Source: Trachelipus rathkii
Taxonomy: Eukaryota; Arthropoda; Malacostraca; Isopoda; Trachelipodidae
Assembly (NCBI GenBank): GCA_015478945.1
Contig: JABUQX010002312.1
Location: 2,501 to 20,000, forward strand
DNA length: 17,500 bases
Reading direction: 5' to 3'
How positions within the stretch are numbered: position 1 is the stretch's first letter; each line of letters begins with the position of its first letter. Shown one piece after another: positions 1 to 10,039 of this stretch. Under the pieces are notes generated by a model that was not told the origin of the DNA, did no database searches, and saw nothing but the letters and a program-made list of their open reading frames with translations. A program made the translations under genes and the position numbers.

Positions 1-167
1 TTAAAAACTTTAATCTACCTTAAAATTACCCTAAACCAAACTTAATATTACCTTAAACCTAATTTTACTACTTTATTTATGCAATTTATTATAGATTTGA
101 CAAATTGGCAAAACTGGACGTGAAGAGCAAGCTTTTCTTGAGGTCTATTGTATTGTCATTAGCTATC

Positions 168-267
<100 letters not shown>

Positions 268-268
268 G

Positions 269-1261
269 TTATACTATAGTACCAGGTCTGTTGCTGTTGT
301 CATCCTGTACAGGTGTTGTAGGTACAGGTGTTACATTTGATGAACTACCACCTCCTGTATTTAATTCGAGGGGGTAAAGGTTACTGATGGAATGCAACCC
401 TATTTCACCAGAACCGGTTTTTAATTTTACTGATCTGATGTTATTATCGTGACCTACTATCACATCCATCACTCTGCCCAATTTCCAAAATGGACGTGGT
501 TTATTGCTGTCTTTTATAAGAACCACATCTCCCACCTTTACTTTATTTTCCCAAATACCCTGAAACAAGTGTCTAGACCGCTCCCGGAGACTTAGGAGAT
601 ACTCCTCATGCCACAAACGCCTGAACTCTTCATATAGTTCATTTTGCTTTATGAGGGTAGAATCCAGTACCTCCTTGTTGGGTGCACTGCCCATCTGATA
701 TTCTACTGTATCAAAATTACTTTTAAATATTAAATTACTGTTAAACATTACTTTCAAAAAACAATTGGGCGTTATTGCCTCCAACTCAGAGGTACCAGAT
801 CTATAGGTTAGGGGTCTGGAATTGATGGCATTTTCTATGTCAGACAGAGTGGTAAGAAGCTCAAAATAAGTCACTTTACTTTTTCCCACAGCTTTGTACA
901 GACACTGTTTCATTACTTTTATTAACCTCTCCCAATGGCTGCCTTGCCATGGAGAGAAGAGGTTAATTTTTACATGTTTGATCTGATTTTTATCAAACTC
1001 CTCCTTGAAAGCATCAGTATTAAAGGACTCTTCTATTATTTTGCACCCTTTATTGAAATATAATGCATTGTCACTATATATGTATGATGGTATACTAAAT
1101 TTATTACAGAACCTTTTGAAGGCTAACAGAAAGTCAGAGGTGTTCATAGAGGGTACTAGTTCTAAGTGTACAGCTCTGATGTTTAAGCAAGTGAAAATTA
1201 AGATGTACATTTTCTCTAACTTTGAGGTGTTTTTTGACATATAAATGAGAGGTGAAATCAA
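269..1261 (-). pseudogene. BEL/Pao integrase, main part (catalytic core and C-terminal domain)
   Basis: This open frame of about 330 codons carries most of the integrase that inserts retrotransposon cDNA into host DNA. The second catalytic aspartate is in YSDNA (plus-strand positions near 1066-1080). The catalytic glutamate is in PWQGSHWERL (near 925-945), a typical BEL/Pao form. The C-terminal part contains GDVVLIKD and a PFWKLGRV segment, matching the DUF5641-like domain usual at the end of Pao integrases. The first catalytic aspartate (GIDF) lies in the neighbouring frame, which overlaps positions 1134-1261. The break falls near an A-run around 1229-1235. The last residues are low-complexity Gly/Ser/Thr/Pro before the stop. 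No ATG-initiated independent gene is implied: this is a displaced part of one polyprotein. Confidence 0.88.
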
Positions 1262-3359
1262 TACCTGTGTGTTGGTAAGGTTTTATAAGATTCATGTGTG
1301 TTCTAGGTATGTCAGTGAAACGTGGGTACCTGTAAGAAAGAGCATTGTACTTCTTGCATGTAATGCATTCCAATAATACAGATCTTACAGCAGCTCTACC
1401 CTTAGGTATCCACACACCTTGATTTCTGATGTAATTAAGAGTAGTACCAATGCCAAGATGCTTTACTTGCTCATGAGCATATTTAATAAATAGCAATGTA
1501 AAGCCATGATTTCTTCCCATTAATATAGGATTAGCTTGTTCATAGCTGATAAGAAGAGCCTTATTAATTCTGCCCTTGCTTCTTAAATAGCCTTTTTCAT
1601 CAAGGAAAAGATTTAAGTTTAAAACCAAGGGAGGAATTTCTGAGTCTTTCAAGGAAGCTACTTTTACTTTTTGTTTATAATCTTTCAAAAATTTAATTTC
1701 ATTAGCAAAGGATTGAATTTGATTTATTTTAAGCCAATACCTTACTGATTTTTGCTGGTAATCAACATTTATTTTAATTTTACTAAGCCATTTAAAAATC
1801 CAGGCAGTGATTCTTAAGACTTTTCGATAGCATGAATATTTACTTAGATCTAAAATACTAATACTTGTATTTTCTAATATATTTACATTTACCATTAATA
1901 GAGGTAAAGACTCTTGTGGCACACTCAACATAGGATACTTGGGCCAATTGTCTAAATCATTAGTTAACCAAACAGGACCATGATACCACAGAGCAAATAT
2001 TTCTTTAAACTTTTTAAAAGTTAAACCCCTAGTTAAAAAATCACCAGGATTTTCTGCTGTATTTACATACTTATAATGCACATTTAATTTATACTTGTTA
2101 CAGATGGAAGTAATTAACCCATCCATTTCATTTATTCTATTTTTTAAAAACTTAGATTTTACTTTGGTTTGTCTGGTTAATAACCAGCTCAAAACTACTT
2201 GTGAATCCACAGCAATATTAATGAATTCAAAATATATATTACTGTATGCTTCCAAAATATTGGGTAAGCATTTCAAGGCCAAAATAACCCCCATCAGCTC
2301 CAGGGAAGGGATACTTAACTCCCTAGGCCTATTGGCAGGAGCTACCTTGGCTTTAGCAAATATAAAGGAGCTTTTGTTATCATCATCCACTCCATAACAT
2401 ACAAATCCATAAACACTATCAGAACTGTCACAAAAAAGATGTAAGCCATACTTATTCCCTTCAGAAAGAGCCCTCCTAGGTATTGCAATCGTATCCAGAT
2501 GTTCACAATTACTTCGTAATTTATACCATTCCTTCAGTGTTTCATTAGGCACTTTCTGATCCCAAGCCAACTTTTGCTGCCACACTTGTCTCATCAACAA
2601 TTTACCCCTAACCAAAATAGGAAGAGCAAAGTTAAGAGGATCGAAAAGCTTGGAAATCTCAGACAACAATTGACGCTTGGTTGAAATACTCTCCAGATAT
2701 TCTACTTTATTGATATGCATACAATCAGTCACCACATTGAAACTATATCCCAAGATCTTTTCACAACAACTTGAATGTTCTACAAAGGAGTTTTCTTCCT
2801 TGAACTTAACACGCAAAGCATCCGAGTTGCTATTCCAAGATCTCAAGATAAAACCCCCTTCCTCCATTCGTTTCTTACATTGATGATAAATACCTACTAT
2901 CTCACTTTCTTCTTGCATGCTTGTAAATATTAAATTATCCACATAGAAGCCTGAGGATAATATTTCAGTACATCTATCATGTGGATACTTAGAAGCATGA
3001 TATTTCATAATATAATGCAAGATAAATGGGGAAGATGTAAACCCAAATATTAAAGTGAGGTACCTATAAGCTTCTAACTGCCCGTTATTAAACCACAAGA
3101 AAGTGAACCTATTCATGTCCACTTCATCTTTTAACCTTATCATCAGAAACGCTTGTTTTACATCACTTATGACGACAGTACGATTCGTTCTGAACACAAG
3201 TAGTAGCTTTAAAAGTGAATTCATGAGGTCATAACCACTGTAAGCAGCCTCATTCAAAGATGGAAGAGTTTTATTACTTTTAAGGGAACAATTAAAAACT
3301 GGTCTTATTTTAGTGGTTACTTGTTCTGATTGCCTTATTATAGGGCGATGAGGAATAAA
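1134..3359 (-). pseudogene. BEL/Pao reverse transcriptase, RNase H and integrase zinc finger
   Basis: The frame opens after a TAA at 3360-3362 and runs leftward. Its first codons (IPHRPIIR, then TTKIRPVFN) are the N-terminal fingers of the reverse transcriptase. The catalytic motif A is SDVKQAF. Motif C is FYVDN, where the usual second aspartate is asparagine. RNase H follows, with aspartate in LFCDSSD, glutamate in SLELMGV and aspartate in AVDSQVV. Next comes an HHCC zinc finger (HEQVKHLG, then CITC). The frame ends just after the first integrase aspartate in HTGIDF, where the rest of the integrase switches frame. The role in an intact element is copying RNA into DNA, removing the RNA strand and preparing integration. 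Upstream and downstream frame changes make this copy non-functional as written. Confidence 0.9.
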
Positions 3360-3406
3360 TTATATTTACAAATAGTCTGAAGGGTCCATTAAAATTTCAT
3401 ATTTAT

Positions 3407-3892
3407 TTATTCAATTATTTTATCATTCAATTGATCTTCAAAGACCTTATCATATTTATTTATTAAATTATTTTGAGTTAATTTATCAAACACTCTATTA
3501 GCTATATTTAAAGATATTTTAAAATTATTAGGAACTAATTCTATTTTATCTTCATACCAAGGAAGGCTTACATGATAATGGTTGTCTTTGAAAATCATAT
3601 TCTGATTAAATAATTGCACTTGACATTTATCTACAGTGTTCAGAATGTCTTCGTTCTGTTTGATACCCAATGATTCTAGGCTAAACAGATTTTCCAAGCC
3701 ATTGTCAATATCAGAATCCAAAAACTGTTCAATGGGATTGAAATAACTTTTGGATGGTTCTAACACGAAATACACTTGTGTATTTAGCCTCCTGTTATTA
3801 CTTTCAGAATCATTTTTAGGGATTATGGTATTATTTGTTTCAACTTTTGACTGAGTTATGAAATTACTAACTTTTTTACTTTTTTTCTGGTT
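3407..3892 (-). pseudogene. BEL/Pao protease-to-reverse-transcriptase linker fragment
   Basis: This open frame of about 160 codons lies between the gag-protease frame and the reverse transcriptase frame and differs in phase from both. It contains FSLESLGI, then HYHVSLPW, then PNNFKISL, the pattern found between protease and reverse transcriptase in Pao polyproteins. It opens after a TGA at 3893-3895 and ends with a stop after KIIE. The space between this stop and the reverse transcriptase frame (3360-3406) carries further stops and a frame change. It is best read as part of one broken pol gene rather than a separate protein. Confidence 0.7.
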
Positions 3893-3966
3893 TCAACCAA
3901 ACGCACAATTTGTTCTCTAATTAAAAAATTAAAAAATATTACCTGATTTGGAATTTAATTTTATTA

Positions 3967-5664
3967 TTACCAATATTGTAAACAATGACCACTTGCAAAA
4001 GGTACAGTCTGAAAGGATGGAAACAAGTCTATTATTTCTATTCCAAGCAAAACATCTATTTTAATATGACTATTTACATTAGAATTATTAAAATTACTAT
4101 CAGCAAAATTTAAACCATTAAGTTTCATATTTTTAATAACATCTGAAATGCCATTTACTTTATAATTTATATTTAATTCATCATCTATAAGAAAAGGAAT
4201 AAAAACTATTCTTTTAAAAACTCTTACACCAATTAATGTTTGATGAAACTTTTTAATTTTAGAGCCAATGAAAGTTTGAACCTCATATTCTATTATAGGA
4301 AGACTATTTACATTAGGTATTAGCTTTTCAGCAGCTTCTCTTGAAATATAAGACCTACTACTAGCTGTATCTATCAAACATCTTAAAGTTTTTTCTTTAC
4401 CATTGAAAACCATATTTAAAGAAGTGGTAGGTGGAATATATTCATTCTCTAAACTTTGATGAAAAGTTATGCAATGATTGGTCGTTGTATTTACCACCTC
4501 ATTTTTATTAACATTACACAATGGTTGTATATGTGATCTACTTCCACATTTACACGGAAACCTCATTTTATTATTATTACCAAAACACTGTGCTTGCGGA
4601 TGGTTACCAGCACACTGTTCACACAACCCCAACTCTTTAATTCTATTAATTCGACCTTCAAAATTGTTGTACACAGGGCATAGTCCTAAAGAATGTGGCC
4701 CAGAACATAATTTACACTTTTTTTCAACCTCTTTTACTTTACTTGAGGTTTGAAAATTTGCCAAAGAATGCTGTTTACTTGTAGCATTATTTTGTGATGT
4801 TTTTTCTTTTTGAGGAGTGACAGGTGTACTTTTACTTTTGAGTTTGGCACATACTGTTCTTTCTGAGGAAGAACTAGTACTAATTAAGGTTTTAACTATA
4901 TCCTGATAATTATCAAGAATTTCATTAATATCAGGATAATTGTGCCCTACTTTTCTTATCAGGTCCTTCAAAAATACTTTAGGTAGCTTTTTTACTACTA
5001 TATGTGACAACAAGCAACAGCCTGGACTCTTTGAGATGGTAAAATCCAATTTATGCACTTTAAGATCGTAAATAATAGCCCTGATTTTATTTAATGCATT
5101 TTTTAAGGATAAAAAATCTTTATCATATTTGGATTCTATATTAATAGCTATCAATGAGGCAAACAAGTCATTTGTTATAGTAGTTACATCCAAATATTCA
5201 GTTTTTAACAATTCTAATGCTACTTTATAATGTTCTGGTATGATAGATAAATGAGAAACAATACTTAAGGGATATTCCCTCAAGAAACTTAACAAATACA
5301 TTAATTTAACAGAGTCATTAAGTTTAGGGTTATTTCCAACAATATTCATAAATTGATTTAAAAAAACTTGAAAACTAATTTTATTCACATCACCATCAAA
5401 AATAGAACAACTTATTGTGGGCAATTTTACATTAGTAGTGTGATCTATGTTATTTAAGGCTTCCACAAAACTATCAGAAATATTAGGTTCTGTTGTAGCA
5501 GTCTCTTTACTTAAAATAAATTCATTAAAAACACTTAATTTAATTTCTAATTCTAAATAATAATCACTTTGACTTTCTATTTCAGAGTCCATATTTAGGC
5601 CTTCAAGCTCAGATTCCATCAAAACATCAATCATGCTTTCATCTAATTCTTTGATTTTTAACAT
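3967..5664 (-). CDS. BEL/Pao gag and aspartic protease
   Basis: The longest frame of the retrotransposon, about 565 codons from the ATG at 5664. Residues about 80-230 resemble the DUF1759-type Pao gag (LPTISCSIFDGD, then SFQVFLNQF and KLMYLLSFL), which would assemble the particle and bind RNA. Two clear zinc knuckles of form CX2CX3HX4C lie near residues 318-330 and 349-361, and a third, less regular Cys/His cluster lies at 372-384. The DUF1758-like aspartic protease follows, with its active-site aspartate in CLIDTASS near residue 433. The frame stops soon after the protease. Intact Pao elements normally read on into pol. The likely true N-terminus lies in another frame at 5682-5804, so even this piece probably lacks its start. 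Confidence 0.85.
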   Translation of the reverse strand: MLKIKELDESMIDVLMESELEGLNMDSEIESQSDYYLELEIKLSVFNEFILSKETATTEPNISDSFVEALNNIDHTTNVKLPTISCSIFDGDVNKISFQVFLNQFMNIVGNNPKLNDSVKLMYLLSFLREYPLSIVSHLSIIPEHYKVALELLKTEYLDVTTITNDLFASLIAINIESKYDKDFLSLKNALNKIRAIIYDLKVHKLDFTISKSPGCCLLSHIVVKKLPKVFLKDLIRKVGHNYPDINEILDNYQDIVKTLISTSSSSERTVCAKLKSKSTPVTPQKEKTSQNNATSKQHSLANFQTSSKVKEVEKKCKLCSGPHSLGLCPVYNNFEGRINRIKELGLCEQCAGNHPQAQCFGNNNKMRFPCKCGSRSHIQPLCNVNKNEVVNTTTNHCITFHQSLENEYIPPTTSLNMVFNGKEKTLRCLIDTASSRSYISREAAEKLIPNVNSLPIIEYEVQTFIGSKIKKFHQTLIGVRVFKRIVFIPFLIDDELNINYKVNGISDVIKNMKLNGLNFADSNFNNSNVNSHIKIDVLLGIEIIDLFPSFQTVPFASGHCLQYW

Positions 5665-5681
5665 CAAATTATTTATTTCAT

Positions 5682-5804
5682 TTATTTGAGATTTGCAAAA
5701 AATAATATGTCATTAGTTTTCAATTCATTTAATTTATTTACTATTTTAGTAATACGAGTCTTTATATTAGACCTCAACTTTTTAAATTTGACAAAATTGT
5801 CCAT
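5682..5804 (-). pseudogene. BEL/Pao gag N-terminal fragment, out of frame with gag body
   Basis: A 40-codon frame beginning at an ATG (5804-5802) and ending in TAA at 5682-5684. Its Lys/Ile/Leu-rich helix-like sequence (MDNFVKFKKL at the start) resembles the first helix of Pao gag proteins. It lies immediately before the gag body but in a different phase. The gag body remains open for several codons upstream of its ATG, so the two overlap. This suggests one indel near 5685 broke the gag start. The assignment rests on position and composition, not on a search. Confidence 0.5.
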
Positions 5805-5840
5805 TTTGTTCCAAAAATTCAAAATTATTTACTTAAAAAA

Positions 5841-5860
5841 TGCCTGATATTGTGTCACCA
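5841..5860 (-). other. candidate primer-binding site next to the 5' LTR
   Basis: Read on the minus strand this begins TGGTGACACAAT, with the TGG expected to pair with a tRNA CCA end. It lies about 36 bases before the gag ATG at 5804, a plausible distance. If correct, the 5' LTR lies to the right, about 5861-6152, beginning TGTAAACA on the minus strand. No second LTR copy is available in the window to confirm it, and the tRNA was not identified. Confidence 0.35.
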
Positions 5861-7261
5861 ATATGAATAAAAAAAATATATAGGCCTACAACTACCCTAG
5901 GCCTTCAAAAAACTTTTGTCAAAAACTGAATTTCAGCTCTAGGGGTTAGCCTAATTTCAAACACTATTTTGCTATTTCATTAAATAAACCATTTTTTTTT
6001 TTTAGGAAAAAACACACCACCACAGTGTTATGTTATTATTAAACATAATTACCTACAATTAATCTATATTATTAAATAATTAAACTTAAAAAACAAAAAA
6101 CAATCTTGAAGAATCTTTCACAACGCTCTCAGCAAACTGTTTAGTGTTTACAATTATTGATAAAATATCGATTATTATCGATTAATGAAAGAACGATATT
6201 TATATCGATTATTCTATCAATCTTAAATAAAATATCGATTATTACAAAAATAATTGATAGAAACAACTCCAATTGGAATTTTCCTTTCATTTAATTCTGA
6301 GGCCAATCTTTTTGCAGCATGCGTATAGACTGGCTTTTTGTTTAACTTTGAAAATTTTTAAGTTATGAAAAAAGTTTAACTTTAATAAAATTTTCAAATC
6401 ACTTTTTAAAGGTAAATAACTTTTTATTTCACTAATAATTCACTTGATGAATAAATAAAAAATGTTAAAGGATAATATAGAACTTTCAATGGCGATCCGT
6501 ATAGATGGAAATCCTTTTTCAAAAATATCAAATTTTACTTTTCATTTTTTGATAGAAGCGGCTCTTTGCGCCACCAGTCTATTTTTAGTTCATTTTCACT
6601 AAATATACTTGAAAAAATATATGTTTTATTTACCTTAAATGTTTTTTCTTCTTGATGTTGAGACAGAAGTGGAGACTTTACGCTTCTGAGGTACCTCCTA
6701 AAAGCGCTTTATATAATTTAGTAATTTGCAATTAATAATGAATGCGATTATCATTAAAATGAAAGGCAGGAAAATCCAAAAGGGTTTGAAAAGGTTTCCT
6801 TTTCATATACAAGGACATTTTAATCCTTTTAAAGTAACTAATTTTCACAGAGTAACTTAAACTCTAAACAGTTTTACTGAGGCCATGTTACTGAGGCAAT
6901 TGATATGAAATATTATTGTAATAAGCCGTGATATAAACTTTAAGACACTTATTGTTTGTCTATATTAATTTTATTGTACTTAATACTGCGTACAATTTTA
7001 TTAAGTTAATGAGAATCAATCTCAACTTTAATGAACCCGAATACTTAAATATTGACAACAGTATACGTGTTCACCAGTTTATTACTGAAAGATTACTAAA
7101 AAATTTCTTCTACTGACTTTTGGGAAGGCACGTGACCAACCCGCGGAGTGATATGATGAATTTTTTAAGCCTCATCAATGATTTCATAATACTGATATTT
7201 TTATATTGTAGTCTAAAAAAAAAAATGAAAAATATATAAAATTTTATAAAAAAAATTTTAA
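5861..7261. other. possible 5' LTR followed by AT-rich DNA without a gene
   Basis: The first about 290 bases may be the retrotransposon 5' LTR. Beyond it the DNA is AT-rich, with no open frame that looks coding on either strand. Positions about 6150-6260 hold a cluster of ATCGAT palindromes. A nine-base inverted pair (ATAGACTGG at 6325-6333, CCAGTCTAT at 6574-6582) and a related GTATAGATGG at about 6499-6508 are visible. Nothing else was recognised. Confidence 0.5.
6150..6260. repeat. cluster of ATCGATTATT-type palindromic motifs
   Basis: ATCGAT occurs four times in about 110 bases, and the phrase AAAATATCGATTATTA occurs twice. The flanks carry a short inverted pair (AATTATT and AATAATT). 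It may be the edge of an insertion or a site for a CGATA-binding protein. Neither can be settled from the sequence. Confidence 0.45.
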
Positions 7262-7268
7262 AAAATAT

Positions 7269-7334
<66 letters not shown>

Positions 7335-7366
7335 AATATATATTATATTATATAAATATATATATA

Positions 7367-7410
<44 letters not shown>

Positions 7411-7415
7411 TATAA
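7262..7415. repeat. (AT)n microsatellite, left of LINE fragment
   Basis: A run of alternating A and T with occasional TTA/ATT interruptions, about 150 bases long. It ends directly against the degenerate LINE tail. Confidence 0.97.
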
Positions 7416-7990
7416 ATGCACAAAGAGATCCACAATATTAGAGATATTCTCAATATGGTTGAGCAGAAGAGCAGTGTATCCCATACTGAAAGATAGACAA
7501 ATGAGTGTGGAGGTCAAAAGGGTGATCTGAAGGTTGTTACACCGATTTTGCCATTATGGAGCCAGAGACATGGAGTTACGACCACAAGAGAGATAGTAGA
7601 ATAACAATCCGGCGGAGTATGTACGTTCTTGAGCGGCGATAATGGGAAAAGACTAGAAGAACAGACAGAGAACGGAAGAATTAAGAGAGGAGGTTGGATT
7701 GAGGTATATGGAATAAGATGGAGCAGCTAGATTGAGGTGGTGGGGACACATGGAGAGGATGCAAGAGGTGTAGAGTAGCCAAGAAAGAGATGGGGAGTGT
7801 AGCCGGAGAGGAAAACGAGACCAAGAGGAAAAGACCTAGAAGAGATGGGAAAGCTTCAGGTGGAGGAACTCATGAGAAGACTGGATTGCCGTCTTATGTC
7901 AGGAGCGGGAGGGAAGATGGAGTTTTTGGAAGATAGAGGAAGATTCAGAAGAGTGCTGGCCCCACTGGGTATTAACCGGCGCATGTGGAT
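7416..7990 (+). mobile_element. degenerate LINE (non-LTR retrotransposon) 3' coding tail
   Basis: Three-frame reading shows scattered, ordered matches to the C-terminal tail of an endonuclease/reverse transcriptase LINE polyprotein. These are LKDRQMS and EVKRV near 7480-7520, YGA and then ETWSY near 7555-7580 (different frames), a basic GKTRRTDRERKN stretch near 7645, LRWWGHMERM near 7733-7762, and a final DRGRFRR near 7935-7955. The pieces need several frame changes and cross stops, so no protein can be made. Only the last about 190 residues of the usual protein are represented, as expected for a 5'-truncated copy. The clade was not determined. The nearest frame starting at 7845 is a shadow of this remnant. 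Confidence 0.7.
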
Positions 7991-7996
7991 TGTTAA

Positions 7997-8150
7997 AATA
8001 TATATATTATATATTATTATATATGATATATATATATATATATTATATTATATATATATATATTAGTATATTATATATTATATATATATATATTATTTAT
8101 ATATATATATATTATATATATATATATATATATTATATAGTATATATTAA
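7997..8150. repeat. (AT)n microsatellite, right of LINE fragment
   Basis: About 150 bases of alternating A/T with TTA interruptions, immediately after the LINE coding tail. It could be the LINE 3' tail or part of a pre-existing AT array into which the LINE inserted. Confidence 0.96.
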
Positions 8151-8571
8151 ATGGAAATATAAATTCGTACGAAAAGGAAATTAGCTGGAATTCTTTAACT
8201 GCCTTACAGAACAATATTTTTTAAATATGTGGTTCACCGAACCAAACATCTATAAAATTTTGTGATAAGGGAACTTGAAATGGCATTTTCAAAAGGCAGA
8301 AAAATCGATATTAAAATTTCTTTTATGTGTTTTATAATTGACGGTTTGTTTAATTGAGATTTCAAATTTGATTTTATATTACCAAATATTTCATTTACTG
8401 TTTGAAAAACATGTTTTAATACAATATTTTGAAGCTATATTTATATGTATTATAGAAGTATACACCACATTACGAAACCTCTCTTATCCTACCACCAAAA
8501 CCGCAAAAAGATAAACAAGACGCAAAACAAGAACTTTCAAAGGGTGCCGCCGGCCCGAGAAAAGTCACATG
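8151..8571. other. unassigned intergenic DNA
   Basis: AT-rich sequence without a convincing open frame on either strand. A short GC-rich patch (GCCGCCGGCCC) sits near 8547-8557. No repeat family or RNA gene was recognised. Confidence 0.6.
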
Positions 8572-8637
8572 GTTCTATATTCTATAATTCTATATATTCT
8601 ATATTCTATATTCTATATTCTATATATTCTATATTCT
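8572..8637. repeat. (TTCTATA)n short tandem array
   Basis: About nine imperfect units of TTCTATA/TTCTATATA in tandem. The array runs directly into the first 150-base unit, whose opening bases TTCTAGC resemble the short unit. Confidence 0.93.
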
Positions 8638-8640
8638 AGC

Positions 8641-9096
8641 TTCTAGCACGTGCGGACCTATATTGTAGAATACACCGGTCTTAGTGTCTACCCCTAGGTT
8701 ATTGGGTACGGGGAATCGATTGGTGTATATTAGAAGGTGCTAGGATGCTTCCTTCTATGAGTTATTACCCTACCCCCCTTTTCTAGCCTTTTCTAGCATG
8801 ACATGTCCTACGTCATAGAATACACCCGGTATTAGTGTCTACTCCTAGGTTATAAGGTATGAGGATTCGATTGGTGTATATTAGAATGTGCTAGGTTGGT
8901 TCCTTCTACGAGTTAGTATCCCCCACCCCCCTTTCTAACCCTTCTAGTACGATATATCGTATGTGACGGAATACATCCGATATTTGTATCGATTAGTACA
9001 TAATCGACACTGTTGAATCGATTCCTGTGGTTTACGACGGAATCGATTCATTCCTAACAAGAGTTAGTATTAGATATTACCCTACCCCCCTTTTCT
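8641..9096. repeat. three tandem copies of an about 150-bp unit
   Basis: Units begin at 8641, 8791 and 8942, each with TTCTAG. Copies 1 and 2 share, in order, GAATACACC, TTAGTGTCTAC, CCTAGGTTAT, a CGATTGGTGTATATTAGAA block, TTCCTTCTA, GAGTTA and a C-rich tract ending CCCCCCTTT. Copy 3 keeps the start, a GAATACATC block, the ATCGATT centre and the GAGTTAGTAT to C-tract end, but its middle is rearranged, with two AATCGATTC sites. The order and spacing show duplication rather than chance. No coding content was seen. Confidence 0.85.
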
Positions 9097-9650
9097 AATG
9101 CACCTGTGCTAACATTTTTGTTTCTTGAGCTATGAAGCCGAGCTCGGTGTTGTCTAGTATGTTTTGAGGTATGCCGAGTCGATTGCCGCTATTGCCGAGC
9201 GTGGCGTTTCAGCCGTTGCGTTTTTAGAACGCACCAACATGCGTTTTTCGTAGATGGCGTACCCTTCGTCAAAAACCTATCATGACGGGTGTCAAACAGG
9301 GGTAGAATGTCTCAAAAATAAGATTCCCGTAGTTACTTTCCCGAACGCCAGAGTCCCCATGGCCCCAGCCGGGGGTCATTTATGGGTCAAGAAATGACAC
9401 AAAATGACATATCTTAGCAAAAGAGGTGTTAGAGTCATCGTATCTTCTTCAAACTTGGTATGTCTTCCTTATATGTTGCAACATTGTTGTATCCAATGTT
9501 TCAAGTCGCTACGTCAAAGGGGGGTGGGGCCCCCGCCCCCCTTAAATTTTAAAAATGGACTTAGAAAGCTGAAATTTGGTGAGTGTATAGAAGAGAATAA
9601 ATGAAATAGAATGGCTATGTTAAATTATTTGGCGAACCATATGGGGCCGG
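9097..9650. other. unassigned, more GC-rich intergenic DNA
   Basis: The base composition is higher in GC than the flanks. Short frames here have no recognisable protein features. Within it lies a 27-base GC palindrome (9517-9543), and the phrases CAAACTTGGTATGT and GAAATTTGGTGAGT hint at a diverged internal duplication. No gene or known repeat family was recognised. Confidence 0.5.
9517..9543. repeat. GC-rich 27-base palindrome
   Basis: AAGGGGGG pairs with CCCCCCTT, with a T-G wobble and then an inner GGGG/CCCC stem, forming one near-perfect hairpin. It is followed by TTAAATTTTAAAAATGG. It could form a strong hairpin or cruciform. Its role is unknown. Confidence 0.8.
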
Positions 9651-9662
9651 AGCCGGAGCCGG

Positions 9663-9704
9663 AGCTGGTGGTTGCGGTGCCAGAATGGAATTCTGGCTCC
9701 AGCT
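9663..9704. repeat. interrupted hairpin after a GGAGCC hexamer run
   Basis: GGAGCC is repeated about three times just before this site (about 9649-9664). An inner perfect stem pairs GCCAGAAT (9679-9686) with ATTCTGGC (9690-9697) around a three-base loop. An outer stem pairs AGCTGG (9663-9668) with CCAGCT (9699-9704). Confidence 0.7.
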
Positions 9705-9759
9705 ACATATTAGAACAAATGAGGTGTCTACATCTATGTTTTCAACGGTGTAGAATTCA

Positions 9760-9860
9760 TTTTTTTGGTTCAGGAAACCCAAAATGAGTTTGAGGACCCC
9801 CTCTCGAAGGGGGGTTCCCCCTGAAAAAAGAAAGAAAAAGCTTAGAGAAGAGAAAGAAAG
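9760..9860. repeat. hairpin repeat, copy A
   Basis: The order is a CCAAAATGAGT-like lead, GAGGACCCCCTCTCGAAGGG with the arms completing a hairpin, then CTGAAAAAAGAAAGAAAAAG. Copy B at about 10040-10131 repeats this order with base changes on both sides of the stem that keep it paired. A purine-rich stretch follows to about 9900. Confidence 0.7.
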
Positions 9861-10039
9861 ATGAATGGAGGAAAAGAAGAAGAAGGAAAAGAAGAAGGTC
9901 TCGCATTGGCGGATTCAAATGCTTGATTGTATGTGTAGGTACCGACACCGGTGTGGAGCCGGTGCGGTGCCGAATTAGTAAAAATGTACTTAACATCTTG
10001 ATATTAGTGTACTTATATATGTTTTTAATAACATAGATC

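Noticed and set aside
1005..1244. Plus-strand frame inside the integrase
   Set aside because: Antisense shadow of the well-supported retrotransposon integrase.
4478..4753. Plus-strand Cys/His-rich frame
   Set aside because: It is the antisense of the gag zinc-knuckle region, and its composition follows from that.
7990..8184. Ile/Tyr-rich frames over the AT arrays
   Set aside because: Translations of alternating AT repeats only.
8572..9096. CRISPR-like array
   Set aside because: Units are adjacent 150-base tandem copies without short repeats and unique spacers, in a eukaryotic context.
9404..9604. 66-codon frame in the GC-richer intergenic DNA
   Set aside because: No recognisable domain. 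It crosses the GC palindrome and looks like repeat DNA.
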